Source of the DNA: Zoogloeaceae bacterium
Lineage (GTDB): Bacteria; Pseudomonadota; Gammaproteobacteria; Burkholderiales; Rhodocyclaceae
Direction of reading: 5' to 3'
DNA: 6,437 nt
Assembly: GCA_031278735.1 (NCBI GenBank)
Contig: JAITJU010000089.1
Span: 1-6,437 of the forward strand
In this document: positions 5,601-6,437 of the stretch, in pieces
How positions within the stretch are numbered: position 1 is the first letter of the stretch
Layout of the letters: every line of letters starts with the position of its first letter
The notes under the pieces: generated by a model
Seen by the model: the letters and a program-made list of their open reading frames with translations, nothing else
What the model was told of the DNA's origin: nothing
Databases searched by the model: none
Translations under genes and position numbers: made by a program

Positions 5601-6437
5601 GGGCGTCCCCGACGACATGCGTCAGGCCTACCGCCTGCGCAAGACGGTCAATCGGACGGAAGTGATCTACGCGGGCGCCAACGACGGCATGTTGCACGCC
5701 TTCAACGCCGCGCCGGGCGCCGCCGCCAACGGCGTCCTGGGCGCGACGAACGGCGGCGGCAAGGAAATCTTCGCCTACGTTCCCAACAGCGTCTGGCACA
5801 AGCTGAAGGCGCTGCGCGATCCGGGCTATACGCACGAGTTCTATGTGGACGGCGCACCCGTCACGGGCGACGCCTACCTCCAGAACAGCAATTCCACCAA
5901 CGGCTGGAATACCGTGCTGATCGGCTCCGCCGGCATGGGCGGCGCCGGCTACTTCGCGCTCGACATCGAACAGCCGGAAATCTTTGGCGCGAGCAACGTG
6001 CTCTGGGACGCGAGCGGTCCAAGCGTGACGCTCCTGCGCGACGGCGCCAAGACCAGCAAGACGATCAACCCGCCCTACACGGGGGATTTCGTCGACCTGG
6101 GCTACAGCGTCGGCCAGGCTTCCATCATCGCCCTGAAGAGCACGGGCGCGGGCGCGAGCGATCCGCCCAAGTGGTTCGCCATGTTCGCCAACGGCTACAA
6201 CAGCTATCTCGACCGCCCCATGCTCTACATCGTCGATCTGGCGACCGGCGAGCCGGTTCCGAGCCTGCGGGATAACCTGGGTCTGGTCAACGCCGCCGAC
6301 GCGAACACGGGCTACAAAACGGAAGGCCCGACCAAGCCCAACGGCCTTTCCACGCCCATCGCGGTCGACCTGAACAGCGACGGTCTCGCGGACGTGATCT
6401 ACGCGGGCGACCTGCGCGGCAACCTCTGGCGCTTCCG
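2674..6437 (+). CDS. pilY1: PilY1 type IV pilus tip adhesin, N-terminal 1254 residues (3' end at window edge)
   Basis: The frame is open without a stop from 2674 to the window end. The signal peptide ends at SALA|AD (cleavage after about residue 33), so the protein enters the periplasm by Sec. The N-terminal region shows PilY1-like IYYNPAVEYVRP and CRKSYALIMAGG. The von Willebrand A metal site (normally DxSxS, a Thr and a DG motif) is degenerate: NTGSV at 69-73, GDAS instead of GTP, AGG instead of TDG. An acidic Cys pair (CDDDC, 423-427) is present. The PilC/PilY1 beta-propeller starts near VLGDIINSSPLFVG (953). It includes YAGANDGMLHAFN (999-1011), VLIGSAGMGGAGYFALDI (1081), WFAMFANGYNSY (1167) and the calcium loop DLNSDGLAD (1232-1240; Asp/Asn at 1232, 1234, 1236, 1240). 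Joined to 101-890 it gives 1517 residues, longer than the roughly 1160 of Pseudomonas aeruginosa PilY1. PilY1 acts at the pilus tip with minor pilins. The usual upstream minor pilin genes are absent; repeats and brnTA lie there instead. Confidence 0.94.
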   Translation, partial: MKEERQEIVFGARRALARILTMTAGIAAGSALAADPSVTLPAKFEAPTISGMPLGLGASLPPNIMLLLNTGSVFHYGYLPSHADRYDLRISAYGYAHVSSLNKPFHSSHINKIYYNPAVEYVRPYGINPKTGVEFRDANFYGAPLDGFGVISTTTANLANNFHATNFQSRLEDAPKWVQAPRYKTDGTAGPSTGVTIGAKAHYNLYHPGRVAVDADGAPLLNPADGKPVARLLRGGQYIINKPGEAVLTYGTSGNPERRGCEFMDVVNGTDYSKFGKFGQGNADYIFPTNYGGRNVTGGGGYHHLPPRAAWLVLSANSTDETRVIDNPQYQFSGTYEKLNWMIKYYNCFEAIRVGEAEDRNEYYTWWNAAKRGRPITATDKRQNFANWYSYYYHPGSMMKTVLSHALEDLDPDTRVGYAVSGCDDDCDGKAWGNGRDGVVDAAADGITTSAQQYVKRGVRPYRDFDKTMDYPACPNGKCKTELRKWLFGLQDNRQYDDIGGFYGDASLRLSLAAVGSYYMNTSMTGPWSSTPGFNLAYGAAPTRYQSCRKSYALIMAGGSFDERAPSGAELRDADGKPGIPYRHASKDVTLGYVPTPPFRDHAVNTLDRTTLADVAMFFWKTDLFPGTNNGGANNVPTSAQDPAFWQHMNVVAIHTDADAYSVDWKKIVKAMEADSPAAASAALGYNWGYPGPTYAANCTGNANWTSQGCPKAPMSGWGNPDAGSKDTRREEQPYNMLSGDDLMHAAINSRGFYASTLDPSEISRLIKQGLSFTRKDNAISMSASATNAASPNAPMLYQAAFNDDWNGKLIGNRLCTAADVARDYKWDAAARKATTLKNDSRCAEEGAPWFKASWDAGIELQKQVASGGRNILAWNPDFERGVSFQAGNLTGAQKTAFCQFANCLAEVAYFYGDASNEQRNNGPWRSRVNAFKTDETKDRDQMITPDGKTPRVLGDIINSSPLFVGRDDYGWASFAGVPDDMRQAYRLRKTVNRTEVIYAGANDGMLHAFNAAPGAAANGVLGATNGGGKEIFAYVPNSVWHKLKALRDPGYTHEFYVDGAPVTGDAYLQNSNSTNGWNTVLIGSAGMGGAGYFALDIEQPEIFGASNVLWDASGPSVTLLRDGAKTSKTINPPYTGDFVDLGYSVGQASIIALKSTGAGASDPPKWFAMFANGYNSYLDRPMLYIVDLATGEPVPSLRDNLGLVNAADANTGYKTEGPTKPNGLSTPIAVDLNSDGLADVIYAGDLRGNLWRF
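6338..6437 (+). repeat. Terminal direct repeat, right copy (identical to 1-100)
   Basis: This is the right-hand partner of the repeat at 1-100. The codon split at the window end (6436-6437) continues correctly at base 101, so the merged gene is in frame. Confidence 0.97.

Noticed and set aside
3430..5835. An 801-codon open frame on the minus strand
   Set aside because: It lies wholly opposite pilY1, whose codons mostly end in C or G, which removes antisense stops. Its translation is rich in Val/Ala/Gly/Arg low-complexity sequence with no recognised domain, while the plus frame gives clear PilY1 motifs.
5118..6275. A 385-codon plus-strand open frame in another phase
   Set aside because: It is an arginine-rich out-of-frame shadow of pilY1.

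Overview
The window is GC-rich DNA from a proteobacterium that makes type IV pili, most likely a beta- or gammaproteobacterium. The evidence is a PilY1 tip adhesin followed by a PilE-type minor pilin, which is the order seen at the end of the fimU-pilVWX-pilY1-pilE clusters of those classes, together with a BrnT/BrnA toxin-antitoxin pair. The species cannot be named from this sequence.

Layout. Bases 1-890 encode the C-terminal end of PilY1. An 80-bp gap with an 11-bp hairpin follows, then the minor pilin gene (971-1429). One base after the pilin stop begins a palindromic repeat element (1431-1671) that runs into an 18-unit heptamer array (to 1699). Next are a promoter, brnT (1763-2041, apparently starting at ACG) and brnA (2016-2303). 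A second copy of the repeat element (2332-2487) and a second heptamer family (to 2520) follow. A hairpin-rich leader (2521-2673) then precedes the N-terminal 1254 codons of pilY1 (2674-6437, open at the window end).

The first 100 bases are identical to the last 100 (1-100 = 6338-6437), and the pilY1 reading frame is continuous across them. Joining the ends gives one 4554-bp pilY1 of 1517 residues on a closed 6337-bp unit ordered pilY1-pilE-repeat-brnTA-repeat. The sequence is therefore either a circular molecule, one unit of a tandem chromosomal amplification, or an assembly cycle. The overlap is exactly 100 bp, so a k-mer-sized assembly overlap must be considered. No replication, mobilisation or recombinase gene is present.

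How the parts may work together. PilY1 and PilE are secreted or inner-membrane pilus components that act together at the pilus tip and in priming pilus assembly. BrnTA is an autoregulated RNase toxin/antitoxin operon that could stabilise whatever unit carries it (inference). The two repeat copies are in direct orientation and bracket brnTA, so recombination between them would delete or amplify about 887 bp. The least explained material is the repeat element: its ends are inverted heptamer arrays, its core folds into several stems, and it abuts gene ends.
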